Assembly (NCBI GenBank): GCA_035632055.1
Contig: DASQHO010000005.1
Location: 40,464-104,463 of the forward strand
Source of the DNA: REEB95 sp035632055
Lineage (GTDB): Bacteria > Pseudomonadota > Alphaproteobacteria > ATCC43930 > CGMCC-115725
Length of the DNA stretch: 64,000 nt
Reading direction: 5' to 3'
A program made the translations under genes and the position numbers. A model generated the notes under the pieces. The model did not search any database. It saw nothing but the letters and a program-made list of their open reading frames with translations, and was not told the origin of the DNA. Positions 52,258-61,062 of this stretch are shown here, piece after piece (within the stretch, counting starts at the first letter, position 1; each line of letters begins with the position of its first letter).

Positions 52258-53619
52258 TCAGGAATGGACTTCGAGGCCGAGGTCTTCGAGCAGGCCGTAA
52301 AGTGTCGGCCGGCTGATACCGAGCAGTTTCGAAGCGCGCGACAGGTTGCCGCTGCTTTGCGCCAGGGCCATCTGGATGACGCCGCGTTCCGCCCGGGCTC
52401 GCGCCTCGCGCAGGTCGAGCGAGCCGAACGGCAATTCTGCCGGTGCGAGTTCGAGGTCGGCGGCGCTGATGGTCGCGCCTTCGGCCATGACCACCGCGCG
52501 TTTCACCCGGTTCTCGAGTTCGCGCACGTTGCCACGCCATGGGTGGACCGCGATCGCGGTCAGCGCGTCCGAGCCAAAGCCCTTGATCTTGCGCGCAAAC
52601 TGCTCGTTGAATCGTTTGAGGAAATGGTTGGCAAGCAGCACCGGATCACCTTCGCGCTCGCGCAGCGGCGATACCATCACCCGCACTTCGTTGAGCCGAT
52701 AGTAGAGATCCTCGCGGAACCGGCCGGTGCCGATCATGTGGTCGAGGTCCTGGTTGGTGGCGCAGACGATGCGCACATCGACTTGAATCGGACGGTGGCC
52801 GCCGATGCGCTCCACCACCTGATCCTGCAGGAAGCGCAGGAGCTTCACCTGCATGGCCAGGGGCACGTCACCGATTTCGTCGAGGAACAGCGTGCCGCCG
52901 TTGGCGCTTTCGATCTTGCCAATGGTCTGCTTGACGGCGCCGGTGAACGCGCCTTTCTCGTGACCGAACAGCTCGCTTTCGAGCAGCGTCTCAGGAATTG
53001 CTGCGCAATTGATGGCGACGAACGGCTTCTTGGCGCGCGGGCTCAGCCGGTGGACCGCCTGGGCGAGCACCTCCTTGCCGGTGCCGCTTTCGCCGAGAAG
53101 CAGGACGGCGACGTCGGTCGGCGCGATCTTCTCGATGGTTCGCAGCACGCGCGTCATCTGCGGGCTGGCGGCGACGATGCCGTCGATCGGCGATTGCGGC
53201 ATCAAATCCTGCAGGCGGCGGTTCTCGGCTTCGAGCGCGCGCAGCTTGGCGGCGCGCGCGATCATCAGCCGCAGCACGTCGAGATCGACCGGCTTCAGAT
53301 GGAAATCGTAAGCGCCGAGCTGCACCGCGCGCAGCGCGACATCGCGGCTTTCATTGCCCGACGCGACGATGATTTTGGTTTCGGGCGCCATCGCCAGCAT
53401 CGCTTCGAGCGCGGACATGCCTTCGGCGGCGGTGTCGGCGGCCGGCGGCAGGCCGAGATCGAGCACGACGACATGCGGCCGCACGCGCCGGAACTCGGCG
53501 ATCGCATCGTCGCGGTTGGCAGCGAATGCAGTGTCGCAATCCGAGAAGGCCCATTTGTACTGGCGGGCGATGCCGTCGTCATCCTCGACGATCAGGAGGG
53601 AGATTTTGCTGTCTTTCAT
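52258..53619 (-). CDS. prsR: PrsR: PEP-CTERM-system sigma-54-dependent response regulator
   Basis: A 453-residue NtrC-type activator. The receiver (1-120) has Glu12-Asp13-Asp14 and phospho-acceptor Asp54 in VVLDLGLPPA. The AAA+ domain has Walker A GESGTGKE (176-183), the sigma-54 contact loop GAFTGA (223-228), Walker B LFLDEIGD (244-251) and the arginine-finger region FREDLYYRLN. A C-terminal Fis-type HTH (about 420-448) ends LLGISRPTLYGLLEDLGL, typical of this family (TIGR02915 type). It should activate sigma-54 promoters of PEP-CTERM and polysaccharide genes on phosphorylation by PrsK, whose gene lies four bases upstream. Confidence 0.95.
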   Translation of the reverse strand: MKDSKISLLIVEDDDGIARQYKWAFSDCDTAFAANRDDAIAEFRRVRPHVVVLDLGLPPAADTAAEGMSALEAMLAMAPETKIIVASGNESRDVALRAVQLGAYDFHLKPVDLDVLRLMIARAAKLRALEAENRRLQDLMPQSPIDGIVAASPQMTRVLRTIEKIAPTDVAVLLLGESGTGKEVLAQAVHRLSPRAKKPFVAINCAAIPETLLESELFGHEKGAFTGAVKQTIGKIESANGGTLFLDEIGDVPLAMQVKLLRFLQDQVVERIGGHRPIQVDVRIVCATNQDLDHMIGTGRFREDLYYRLNEVRVMVSPLREREGDPVLLANHFLKRFNEQFARKIKGFGSDALTAIAVHPWRGNVRELENRVKRAVVMAEGATISAADLELAPAELPFGSLDLREARARAERGVIQMALAQSSGNLSRASKLLGISRPTLYGLLEDLGLEVHS

Positions 53620-53623
53620 GATT

Positions 53624-55642
53624 TTATGCCGCCGAGGAGACGGCTCCTTCTCGCGCTAGAGGAAGAACGATTCGCACGCTGGTGCCGGCGCCGGTTTGAC
53701 TGATCACTTCGAGCTCGCCGCCGGCAGCGCGCACGAGTTCCCGGGTTTGGTAGGCGCCGATGCCGCTGCCGCCTTCCTTCGTGGTGCGGAAGGGTCGGAA
53801 CAGCTCGCGTGCGATGAATTCCGGGTCCATGCCAGGCCCGTTGTCGACGATTTCGATAACGTGCCGATCGCCGGCGATCGCGCCCGTGATGCTGACGACA
53901 GCGCCAGCGGGCGAGGCCTCGATGGCGTTACTCAGGACGTGAGTCAGGGCCGACCGCAAATCTTCGGCTGGCATCGCGACGAAAGCGCCTCCAGCCGGCA
54001 TCCGGGTTTCGATCGCCACCGTTCCGCCGGCGAGCGCGCCGGCGACTTCCGCGACAATGTGCGCGACGTCGGTCGGCTTGGCACGGTGCGGCTCGGCCGC
54101 GGCGGCAGTTCGTGCATTTAATTGCAGCAGCAGCGCACTCATACGCGCAGCCGAGCTTTCGACGGTACGGAATGCGTCGGCCCGAAACACTGGGTCGTCA
54201 ACGTGTCGTTTCGCATTGACGGCAATCAGCCGCAATTGGCTGGCGATGTTCTTGAGATCGTGTCCAAGGAAGGCGAAGCGCTTGCCGTAATCCTCGAGCC
54301 GGCGCGCATCGGCCAGCTGTTGCGCCGCGCTTTCCTCGCAAATATAGCTCGCCGCCTGGCGGCCGACCGCGCGCAGCAAATCGAAGCTCTCCCAATTTAA
54401 ATCGAGCGGCGCACGCGGATGCGCAAGGGCGATGAAGCCGATCATGCGTCCGCTATGAAGGAGCGGTACCGCGATCCAGATCTGGCCGTCGGCACGCCAG
54501 GGCGCCGGATTGACTTCGCCATCGAGCAATTGCGTCCAGTGGCCGCCGCGAAATCCGGCAACGAACGTGCTGTTGAGCGGCTCGACCAGCTCAGCCGGCA
54601 ATCGCATGTTGAAGAATGCCGCCGGCCGGTAGCCGACGCCGTTGTCGATGAGCCACAAAGCACCGCGCGGACTGTCGACGATGTTGGCGACGGCGTGCAC
54701 GACGCGCTGACGCAACTCGGCGCGGTCACCCGGTGCCGACAGAATGTCGATGAAATTCATCCATTCGAGGCGGTAGTCGTAACGAAGAGAAAAGAAATTG
54801 CGCGACACCAGATAGTTGATCCGCGCCTTGATGCCGCCGGACGAAAGTACCAGCGCCAGCACCAGCGTGCTGCCGAACAGCGCCACGATCTGTGCCGCCG
54901 GTCCCCAGGCGCCGTCCTGCAGCACCGCACCGAGGCTGGCGACGACCAGCAGAAACACGCCGCCGACCACCAAAGTGAAAGCATGGAACACAAGGCTGCG
55001 GGAAATGTGATGGTCGATGCGCCAGTCGCGGTTGCGTGCCAGGGTCAGCGCCAGGAACGGTGCCGACAGACAGGTCGCCGCCGGCCGCGCGTCGGCGAAC
55101 ACCGGATTGACGTGGCCGGTGAGCAGCGCAGTCGAATAGAGGAACAGCCAATAGGCGAAGAAGCCGCCAATGGCGATGCACAGCGGCACGACGTTCCATA
55201 GCCGCTTGGGCTCGATGTTGCGGTAGACGTTCTCGACCAACAGCAGGCCGGCGATTGATAGGCCGGCGCGAGCGACGATCTGCGACCAGACGAGTGTGCT
55301 GTCGCCGACATGGACTAGGTCGTTGGCGAGAGCCGCGGCACACGCGAGCACTCCGGCGGCGACGGTCAGGCCGCGCGCGTCGCGCTTTATCGAGGTTGCC
55401 GTTTGTGGCCGCAGCAGCCATTCGAGCAGTGCCAACCAGATCAGCGCCTGGACGGTTTCGAGCGGCTGGATTGTGCCGCTCGCGACGCCAAATGCCGATG
55501 CGACAGCCCAAAGGGCGGTCACGCCGGATGCTGCGAGAATGAAGCGGCCTTCGCGCGACGCCTTGCCGCGTGCCAGCGTAAACAGGAACAGCGCGGCGAA
55601 TGCTAGCGCGCAGATGCCGGAGGTGACCGCGGCGAACGACAT
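53624..55642 (-). CDS. prsK: PrsK: PEP-CTERM-system sensor histidine kinase
   Basis: A 672-residue membrane sensor kinase. About eight N-terminal hydrophobic helices (residues 1-270) are followed by a GAF-like domain (about 300-440; SRGALWLIDNGVGYRP, WIAVPLLHSGRMIGFIALAHP) and the catalytic part: the H-box FLGHDLKNIASQLRLIAVN (His near residue 460), N-box LTHVLSNAIEASPAG, G1 EIVDNGPGMDP, and G2 EGGSGIGAYQTRELVRAAGG. This matches the kinase family specific to PEP-CTERM systems (TIGR02916 type). Three bases separate it from the sugar transferase gene and four from prsR, so the three are cotranscribed. The signal sensed is unknown. Confidence 0.95.
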   Translation of the reverse strand: MSFAAVTSGICALAFAALFLFTLARGKASREGRFILAASGVTALWAVASAFGVASGTIQPLETVQALIWLALLEWLLRPQTATSIKRDARGLTVAAGVLACAAALANDLVHVGDSTLVWSQIVARAGLSIAGLLLVENVYRNIEPKRLWNVVPLCIAIGGFFAYWLFLYSTALLTGHVNPVFADARPAATCLSAPFLALTLARNRDWRIDHHISRSLVFHAFTLVVGGVFLLVVASLGAVLQDGAWGPAAQIVALFGSTLVLALVLSSGGIKARINYLVSRNFFSLRYDYRLEWMNFIDILSAPGDRAELRQRVVHAVANIVDSPRGALWLIDNGVGYRPAAFFNMRLPAELVEPLNSTFVAGFRGGHWTQLLDGEVNPAPWRADGQIWIAVPLLHSGRMIGFIALAHPRAPLDLNWESFDLLRAVGRQAASYICEESAAQQLADARRLEDYGKRFAFLGHDLKNIASQLRLIAVNAKRHVDDPVFRADAFRTVESSAARMSALLLQLNARTAAAAEPHRAKPTDVAHIVAEVAGALAGGTVAIETRMPAGGAFVAMPAEDLRSALTHVLSNAIEASPAGAVVSITGAIAGDRHVIEIVDNGPGMDPEFIARELFRPFRTTKEGGSGIGAYQTRELVRAAGGELEVISQTGAGTSVRIVLPLAREGAVSSAA

Positions 55643-55645
55643 AGA

Positions 55646-57061
55646 TTAGCGCGCGCCCTCGCGGAACAGGATCACGCGCACGGTCTGAATGAGGATGACG
55701 ATGTCGAGGAACAGCGTGCGGTTTTTCACGTAATAAAGGTCGTACGCGAGCTTCTGCCGCGCATCCTCAAGCGACGCGCCATAGGAGTAATTGACCTGGG
55801 CCCAGCCGGTGATGCCCGGCTTCACAGAATGGCGCTCGTTGTAGAACGGAATGCATTCGGCAAGCTGATCGACGAAGAACGGCCGCTCCGGACGCGGGCC
55901 GACGAAACTCATATTGCCTTTGAAGACGTTCCACAGTTGTGGCAGCTCGTCGATACGGAAGCGGCGGATGATCGCGCCGACGCGCGTGATGCGTGGGTCG
56001 CGGTTCGCGGCCCAGCGGGGCGCGCCGTCGCGTTCGGCGTCTGAGCGCATCGAGCGGAATTTGTAGAGCATGAAACCGCGGTTGTGATAGCCGACGCGCT
56101 CCTGGCGGTAGAGCACCGGCCCCGGGCTTTCGAGCCGGATCGCCAGTGCCGTCAGTGCGATCACGGGCAACGTCACCACCAGCAGCATCAAGCTGACAGT
56201 GAGGTCGAACATGCGCTTGACGAGATTGATGATGCGACCCTGACGGAATCCGTCCGAATAGATCAGCCAGCTCGGCTGCAGCGCGTGGATGTCAATGCGG
56301 CCGTTCTCGCGTTCCCAGAACGTCAGGTAATCAACGACGTTGATGCCTTCGATCTTACAATGAAGCAATTGCTCGACGGGCATCCCGCGGCGCTCGTCGG
56401 TCGCGACCACTACTTCGCGTACGGCGAGCTTGCGGGCGAATTTGGCGAGTGCGCGGTTATCCTTGACGTTATCGAGATCGAGGGTCTCGCCGGCGACCAG
56501 ATGCGGATCGGCGCCGATATGGACGTAGGCGCGCGGCATGAAATAATGGTTGGCGCGGCGGCGCGCGAGTTCGGCGATGCGTTCGGCACGTACGCCGGTG
56601 CCGAGCACGACGACGCCGCGGCGGAAGATCTCAATGTCGGAGAAGCGCAACAGCGCCATGCGCGTAACGACGACGCAGCCCATCCAGGCGGCCGCGCTCT
56701 TGAAGCAGAGCGCGTGCCAGGAATCGGCGAGGCCGCCGAGCACGTCGCGCGTGAAGAACAGGCCACCGATCGCGGCCGCTGGTACGACCATGGCGAGCGC
56801 CAGCAGCGCCTTGGTGATCATCAGCCGCGAGTCGAGAAAGACGTCGTAGTTGTAGAGCCCGACGGCGCCCATCGCACCGGTGGCGATGGCGGATATGCCG
56901 AGCGAGAACTGGATCGACGAGGTAGCGAAGTGGAAATCGCCGGCCAGGGCCGGCGTTGTCGGCGCGGTTGCGATGTAGATCGCCGCCGCCGTCAGAAGGA
57001 TTTCACATAGGCCGATGACGACAGCCGGAACCGGCACGAAGTGCCCGAAGATACGCAACAT
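55646..57061 (-). CDS. Initiating sugar transferase of the XrtA system (EpsB-like, WbaP/UndPP type)
   Basis: 471 residues from the ATG at 57061; the frame is open further but without Shine-Dalgarno or family match. N-terminal helices (about four) precede a Rossmann-like CoA-binding region (VVLGTGVRAERIAELARR, VVATDERRGMPVEQLLHCK), then one membrane helix and the bacterial sugar transferase domain: RMFDLTVSLMLLVVTLPVIA, GPVLYRQERVGYHNRGF, MLYKFRSMRSDAERDG, RRFRIDELPQLWNVFKGNMS and FVGPRPERPFF. It transfers a sugar phosphate to undecaprenyl phosphate, the first step of repeat-unit synthesis (TIGR03013-type family). First gene of the minus-strand unit with prsK, prsR and prsT. Confidence 0.93.
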   Translation of the reverse strand: MLRIFGHFVPVPAVVIGLCEILLTAAAIYIATAPTTPALAGDFHFATSSIQFSLGISAIATGAMGAVGLYNYDVFLDSRLMITKALLALAMVVPAAAIGGLFFTRDVLGGLADSWHALCFKSAAAWMGCVVVTRMALLRFSDIEIFRRGVVVLGTGVRAERIAELARRRANHYFMPRAYVHIGADPHLVAGETLDLDNVKDNRALAKFARKLAVREVVVATDERRGMPVEQLLHCKIEGINVVDYLTFWERENGRIDIHALQPSWLIYSDGFRQGRIINLVKRMFDLTVSLMLLVVTLPVIALTALAIRLESPGPVLYRQERVGYHNRGFMLYKFRSMRSDAERDGAPRWAANRDPRITRVGAIIRRFRIDELPQLWNVFKGNMSFVGPRPERPFFVDQLAECIPFYNERHSVKPGITGWAQVNYSYGASLEDARQKLAYDLYYVKNRTLFLDIVILIQTVRVILFREGAR

Positions 57062-57537
57062 TCCCGAACCCGCCCCCGCGGAACTCGTTTCGAGCGGGAC
57101 GTGCCGTTCTGGATGCGCCCGTGCTGTTAAGCCCACCGACTTCTGCGCGGCGGTACTGTCAATGGCGTAACCTAGTGGCAAAGAGTTTTCAATATATAAA
57201 TCAGTATTCGCGATAAAAAATCCGATATTTATCAAAGAAGACGACGTACATAGTAAATGCCGTTAAATAATACTCGTATAAAACCCAGTGAAATGGTTTA
57301 CGAGTACTAAAGACCGAGATCATCACGGTTAACGCTGCGTGTTTGCCGACGGTGTTAACCGGCTTGCCGCCGATTTGATCAGAGGGCTGCCGTTCGGCGG
57401 CATCTAAGAACTTCCCGCAACGATGCTTGGGCAGGCTGGCTGCAATTGGACTGAATATATCGACTGTGATTCCGCCGGTCAGACGACGCATCGCCGCGCC
57501 CAGCAGCCGGTCCGATTGTAAGGAATGCCGACCGCGC
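57062..57537. promoter_or_regulatory. Promoter region of the sugar transferase-prsKRT operon
   Basis: A 476-base gap before the minus-strand operon. The part 57170-57310 is strikingly AT-rich for this sequence and should hold the promoter. An inverted repeat, CGGTTAAC (57326-57333) and GTTAACCG (57354-57361), has eight-base arms and a 20-base spacer, and contains the TTAACC core also seen upstream of the PEP-CTERM gene. No clear sigma-54 -24/-12 pair found, although PrsR is a sigma-54 activator. No RNA gene recognised. Confidence 0.45.
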
Positions 57538-57987
57538 TCAGCGCGCCGGCGGCGTCAGATTGCGGTACATCACACGCAGCGCGCGCTTTACCGCGTCGAG
57601 TTCGGCCGGCGTGATGCTGGCCGCGGCCAGCTCCTCGTAGCGCCGTGCGATTGGAATCAAGCGGTGCAGGGCAGTGCGGCCTTTGGCGGTCAAGGCAACT
57701 TCGACCTCGCGATTGTCGGTGGTCGAACGGCGGCGGGCGACGAAGCCAAGCCGTGCAAGGCGAGTCACCATGCGCGACAGCGTCGACGCGTCGATGCTGG
57801 TAAGGCCGCCAAGATCCACCTGGCGCTGGCCGCCATTGGCTGACAGCACCACGAGCACGCGCCACATCTCGATGCTGAGACGATAACGCGCCAACGCCTG
57901 CCGGCTGAACTCGAGCGCCAGCGCGACGCCGACGCGATTGACCAGATAGGGCAGGTATTCGTCCAGAGTCAGTCGAGACTGTCGCAC
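57538..57987 (-). CDS. MarR family transcriptional regulator
   Basis: A 149-residue winged-helix dimeric regulator. It starts with GTG at 57987. Features: an N-terminal dimerisation helix (LDEYLPYLVNRVGVALALEFSRQAL), LSIEMWRVLVVLSANGG, the recognition region LTSIDASTLSRMVTRLARLGFVARRRSTTDNREVEVALTAKG with the wing, and C-terminal dimerisation helices. It is divergent from a luciferase-like monooxygenase gene across 112 bases, the standard layout for a MarR repressor that controls its neighbour. The inducer is unknown. Confidence 0.92.
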   Translation of the reverse strand: MRQSRLTLDEYLPYLVNRVGVALALEFSRQALARYRLSIEMWRVLVVLSANGGQRQVDLGGLTSIDASTLSRMVTRLARLGFVARRRSTTDNREVEVALTAKGRTALHRLIPIARRYEELAAASITPAELDAVKRALRVMYRNLTPPAR

Positions 57988-58020
57988 CGCGAAGCCGCTT
58001 GCAAATTGCGTTTACAATAG

Positions 58021-58033
58021 TTGCACGTGCATT
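58021..58033. promoter_or_regulatory. Candidate MarR operator
   Basis: TGCACGTGCA, a perfect ten-base palindrome at 58022-58031, lies in the 112-base gap between the divergent marR and monooxygenase genes, with a second AT-rich imperfect repeat (TTGCAAATTGC, 57999-58009) just to the left. The position over both promoters suits a MarR operator; specific recognition is inference. Confidence 0.45.
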
Positions 58034-58099
58034 AAACTTAGGTCAACCGGTCGAACGCGGCCGCCGCCAGACGCGGCCCGAACGCAGGGGAGGCGCGCG

Positions 58100-59164
58100 A
58101 TGGAATTCGGCTATTTCACGCTGAGCGACAATCACTACGAAAACAACACGCGCTCGGCCAACCAATTCGTCACGGATATTCTCGACGAGGCGCTTCACGC
58201 TGAACAGGTCGGCTTCCACTCGGCCTGGATCGGCGAGCATCATTTCAACTCGCTTGGCGTGCTGTCGTGCCCCGATCTCGTGCTCGCCAATCTTGCGGCC
58301 CGGTCGAAGCGTATCCGGCTGGCGCCGGCGGTCACCGTGCTGCCGCTGCACCACCCGATCCGCGTCGCCGAACAGTGGGCGACACTCGATCTGCTGTCGA
58401 ACGGCCGTGTCGATTGGGCCGCGGGCCGCGGCTACGACCGGCGCGAGTACGAGCCGTTCCGCGTCGATTTCGACGACAACCAGGCGATCTTCGAGGAAGG
58501 CATGGAGGTCGTGCGCCGGCTATGGTCGGCGGGTGGTGAGCGCATCTCGCATCACGGCAAGCACTATCATTTCGACGATGTGCGCATCACGCCGCAGCCG
58601 GTGCAGAAGCCGATCCCGGCCTATGTCGCGTCGTTCTCCAAGCCGTCGATTGAGCTCGCCGCGCGGCTCGGTTGCGGCGTGGTGGTGGCGCCGTTCGCCG
58701 CGGCAATGACCTTCGGCGGCTTGAAGCAGGTGGCCGAGCTCTATCACGCGATGTGTGCCAAATACGGCACCAAACCGGGCCGCCTGATGTGCAGCTATTT
58801 CATCCACTTCGCTGACACCAAAGAGCAGGAAGCGGCACAGCGCGCCCGCCAGATCCGCTATTACCGCGAATGCGTCATTCCGGCACTGCCGGGCGACCCC
58901 AAAACTGCACCGCCGAGCTACCGCTATTTCGTCGATATGGTGGACCGGCTCGGCAAAGTGCGGCCCGAGGATCTAACCGAGAATTCCGTGTTGCTGGGCA
59001 CGGCGCAGCGGATCACCGATACGCTGAAGAAGGTCGAAGCCGCCGGCTTCAGCGAGGTCATCCTCTACTTCAACGTCGGGCTCAAGCCGCACCAGCAGGT
59101 GAAGGACGAAATGGCGCGCTTCAGCGAGCAGGTTGCGCCGTCGTTTGGGCGCAAGGCGGCTTAG
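58100..59164 (+). CDS. Luciferase-like (LLM-class) flavin monooxygenase
   Basis: A 354-residue TIM-barrel enzyme of the bacterial luciferase/F420-FMN family. It begins MEFGYFTLSDNHYENN, with HSAWIGEHHFNSLGVLSCPDLVLANLAARS (split in two conserved strands), RIRLAPAVTVLPLHHPIRVAEQWATLDLLSNGRVDWAAGRGYDRREY, and VQKPIPAYVA, typical of LLM proteins that use FMNH2. GGGGAGG precedes the ATG. It probably oxidises or desulfonates an aromatic, alkane or similar compound, under control of the divergent MarR protein. Its stop codon overlaps that of leuB. Confidence 0.9.
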   Translation: MEFGYFTLSDNHYENNTRSANQFVTDILDEALHAEQVGFHSAWIGEHHFNSLGVLSCPDLVLANLAARSKRIRLAPAVTVLPLHHPIRVAEQWATLDLLSNGRVDWAAGRGYDRREYEPFRVDFDDNQAIFEEGMEVVRRLWSAGGERISHHGKHYHFDDVRITPQPVQKPIPAYVASFSKPSIELAARLGCGVVVAPFAAAMTFGGLKQVAELYHAMCAKYGTKPGRLMCSYFIHFADTKEQEAAQRARQIRYYRECVIPALPGDPKTAPPSYRYFVDMVDRLGKVRPEDLTENSVLLGTAQRITDTLKKVEAAGFSEVILYFNVGLKPHQQVKDEMARFSEQVAPSFGRKAA

Positions 59165-60270
59165 GCAAGCTTCTGCAGTTCCGCCAACACGCGGTCGCCC
59201 ATTTCGGTCGTCGAAATCCGCGTCGCGCCGGCCTGGGCGATGTCGCCCGTGCGCGCGCCGCCGGCGAGTGCCTTGGCTACTGCCTCCTCGACCATCTTGG
59301 CTTCATTGTCCATGTCGAACGAGTAGCGCAGCATCATCGCCAGGGACAGGATCGAAGCCAGCGGATTCGCCAGATTCTTGCCGGTGATGTCCGGCGCGCT
59401 GCCGTGGACCGGCTCATAAAGCGCCTTGCGCCGGCCGCTGCGGTCGGGCGCGCCGAGCGAAGCCGACGGCAGCATGCCGAGCGAGCCAGTCAGCATCGCC
59501 GCGCAGTCCGACAGGATGTCGCCGAACAGATTGTCGGTGACGATGACGTCGAATTGCTTCGGATTGCGCACCAGCTGCATCGCGCAGTTGTCGGCGTACA
59601 TGTGGCTGAGCTGAACATCGGAATATTCCGCGGCATGCAGCTTGGTTACTTCCTCGCGCCAGAGCACACCGGCTTCCATGACGTTGGCCTTCTCGACCGA
59701 ACAGACGCGCTTGCCGCGTTTACGCGCCAGCTCGAAGGCGACGCGCGCCACGCGCACGATTTCGCCGGTGGTGTAGACTTGGGTGTTGATGCCCTTGCGG
59801 CTGCCATCCGGCAGATTGGTGATGCCGCGTGGTTCGCCGAAATAGACGCCGCCAGTCAGCTCGCGGACGATGATCATGTCGAGACCTTCGACGACTTCGC
59901 GTTTGAGCGTCGAGGCGTCGGCCAAGGCAGAGAAGACGAACGCCGGCCGCAGATTGGCGAACAGCTGCATGTCCTTGCGCAGCCGCAGCAGGCCGCGCTC
60001 GGGCTTCTGGGCGAACGGCAGATTGTCCCACTTTGGGCCGCCGACTGCGCCCAGCAGGATCGCGTCGGCCTCGAGTGCCGCCTTCATCGCCGCCTCGGTC
60101 AATGGCGTGCCGTGCTTGTCGATCGCCGCGCCGCCGACCAGGTCTTCCTTGACCTCGAAGCTGGCGATGCGCCGGTTGTCGAAATATTCGAGCACGCGCG
60201 CCGCTTGGCGCGTCACCTCGGGGCCGATGCCGTCGCCCGGCAACAGAAGAATCTTCCGGTTGGATGCCAT
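59161..60270 (-). CDS. leuB: 3-Isopropylmalate dehydrogenase
   Basis: A 369-residue enzyme of leucine synthesis that oxidises and decarboxylates 3-isopropylmalate to 2-oxoisocaproate with NAD. Blocks: KILLLPGDGIGPEV at the N-terminus, AILLGAVGGPKWD, IIVRELTGGVYFG, DVIVTDNLFGDILSDCAAML (metal Asp residues) and YEPVHGSAPDITGKNLANP with the NAD-specific loop. GAGAGGA precedes the ATG at 60270. Gene order leuC-pstS-leuD-leuB on the minus strand; only 26 bases separate leuD and leuB, so they form an operon. Confidence 0.96.
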   Translation of the reverse strand: MASNRKILLLPGDGIGPEVTRQAARVLEYFDNRRIASFEVKEDLVGGAAIDKHGTPLTEAAMKAALEADAILLGAVGGPKWDNLPFAQKPERGLLRLRKDMQLFANLRPAFVFSALADASTLKREVVEGLDMIIVRELTGGVYFGEPRGITNLPDGSRKGINTQVYTTGEIVRVARVAFELARKRGKRVCSVEKANVMEAGVLWREEVTKLHAAEYSDVQLSHMYADNCAMQLVRNPKQFDVIVTDNLFGDILSDCAAMLTGSLGMLPSASLGAPDRSGRRKALYEPVHGSAPDITGKNLANPLASILSLAMMLRYSFDMDNEAKMVEEAVAKALAGGARTGDIAQAGATRISTTEMGDRVLAELQKLA

Positions 60271-60296
60271 GAGTCCTCTCGTGAAACGGACGGCCG

Positions 60297-60902
60297 TCAG
60301 AGCCAGGGCTGTGCCTGCTTGCGCCGATCCTCGAATTTGGCGATTGCCGGCTCCTTCTTGAGCGTCAGCCCGATATCGTCGAGGCCATCGAGCAGGCAAT
60401 GCTTGCGGAACTGGTCGACTTCGAATTGCACCGTCTGGCCATCCGGACGGGTGATGGTCTGGCTCACCAAATCGATGGTCAGCCGCGCGTTCGATCCCTT
60501 GCGGGCATCGTCCATCAGTCGGCCGACGATCTCCGCCGGTAGCACGATCGGCAGGATGCCATTCTTAAAGCAGTTGCTGTGGAAGATGTCGGCGAAGCTC
60601 GGCGCAATAACTGCGCGGATACCAAAATCCAAAAGCGCCCACGGTGCGTGCTCACGTGACGAGCCGCAGCCGAAATTCTCGCCCGCCACCAGAATCTCGG
60701 CCTTGCGGTAGGCCGGCTGGTTGAGCACGAAATCGGGTTTCTCGGAGCCGTCGGAATTGTAGCGCAGCTCGTCGAACAGCGCCTTGCCCAAGCCTGTGCG
60801 CTCGACAGTCTTGAGGTACTGCTTGGGGATGATCTTGTCGGTGTCGACATTGATCATCGGCAGCGGCGCGGCGACGCCGGTGAGCGTAGTGAACTTCTGC
60901 AT
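60297..60902 (-). CDS. leuD: 3-Isopropylmalate dehydratase small subunit
   Basis: A 201-residue protein, the swivelling small subunit of isopropylmalate isomerase. Typical blocks: MQKFTTLTGVAAPLPMINVDTDKIIPKQYLKTVERTGLG, ILVAGENFGCGSSREHAPWALLDFGIRAVIA, ADIFHSNCFKNGILPIVL and a C-terminal RKHCLLDGLDDIGLTL. The ATG at 60902 gives the usual length; the frame extends to 61118 without features. It works with LeuC, but pstS lies between the two genes, which is not the common arrangement. Shine-Dalgarno is weak. Confidence 0.95.
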   Translation of the reverse strand: MQKFTTLTGVAAPLPMINVDTDKIIPKQYLKTVERTGLGKALFDELRYNSDGSEKPDFVLNQPAYRKAEILVAGENFGCGSSREHAPWALLDFGIRAVIAPSFADIFHSNCFKNGILPIVLPAEIVGRLMDDARKGSNARLTIDLVSQTITRPDGQTVQFEVDQFRKHCLLDGLDDIGLTLKKEPAIAKFEDRRKQAQPWL

Positions 60903-61062
60903 AGCCCGTCCGATTGGAAATGCGCGCCCGGGTTTAGCGGAGCCCGGCCGCCATGGCAAGGCTACTATGGCCGCAGGCCGCTGCCAGCGGACCGGTAAAC
61001 AAAGCGCCCGGGACCCAGGCCCGGCCTCGCCGTTTACGTAAGCTGGGAAAACGCGCTGCGGC

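Noticed and set aside
52264..53703. 479-codon plus-strand frame opposite prsR
   Set aside because: Low-complexity Ala/Arg/Asp/His composition and no family features; the minus-strand frame has the full AAA+ and receiver motifs.
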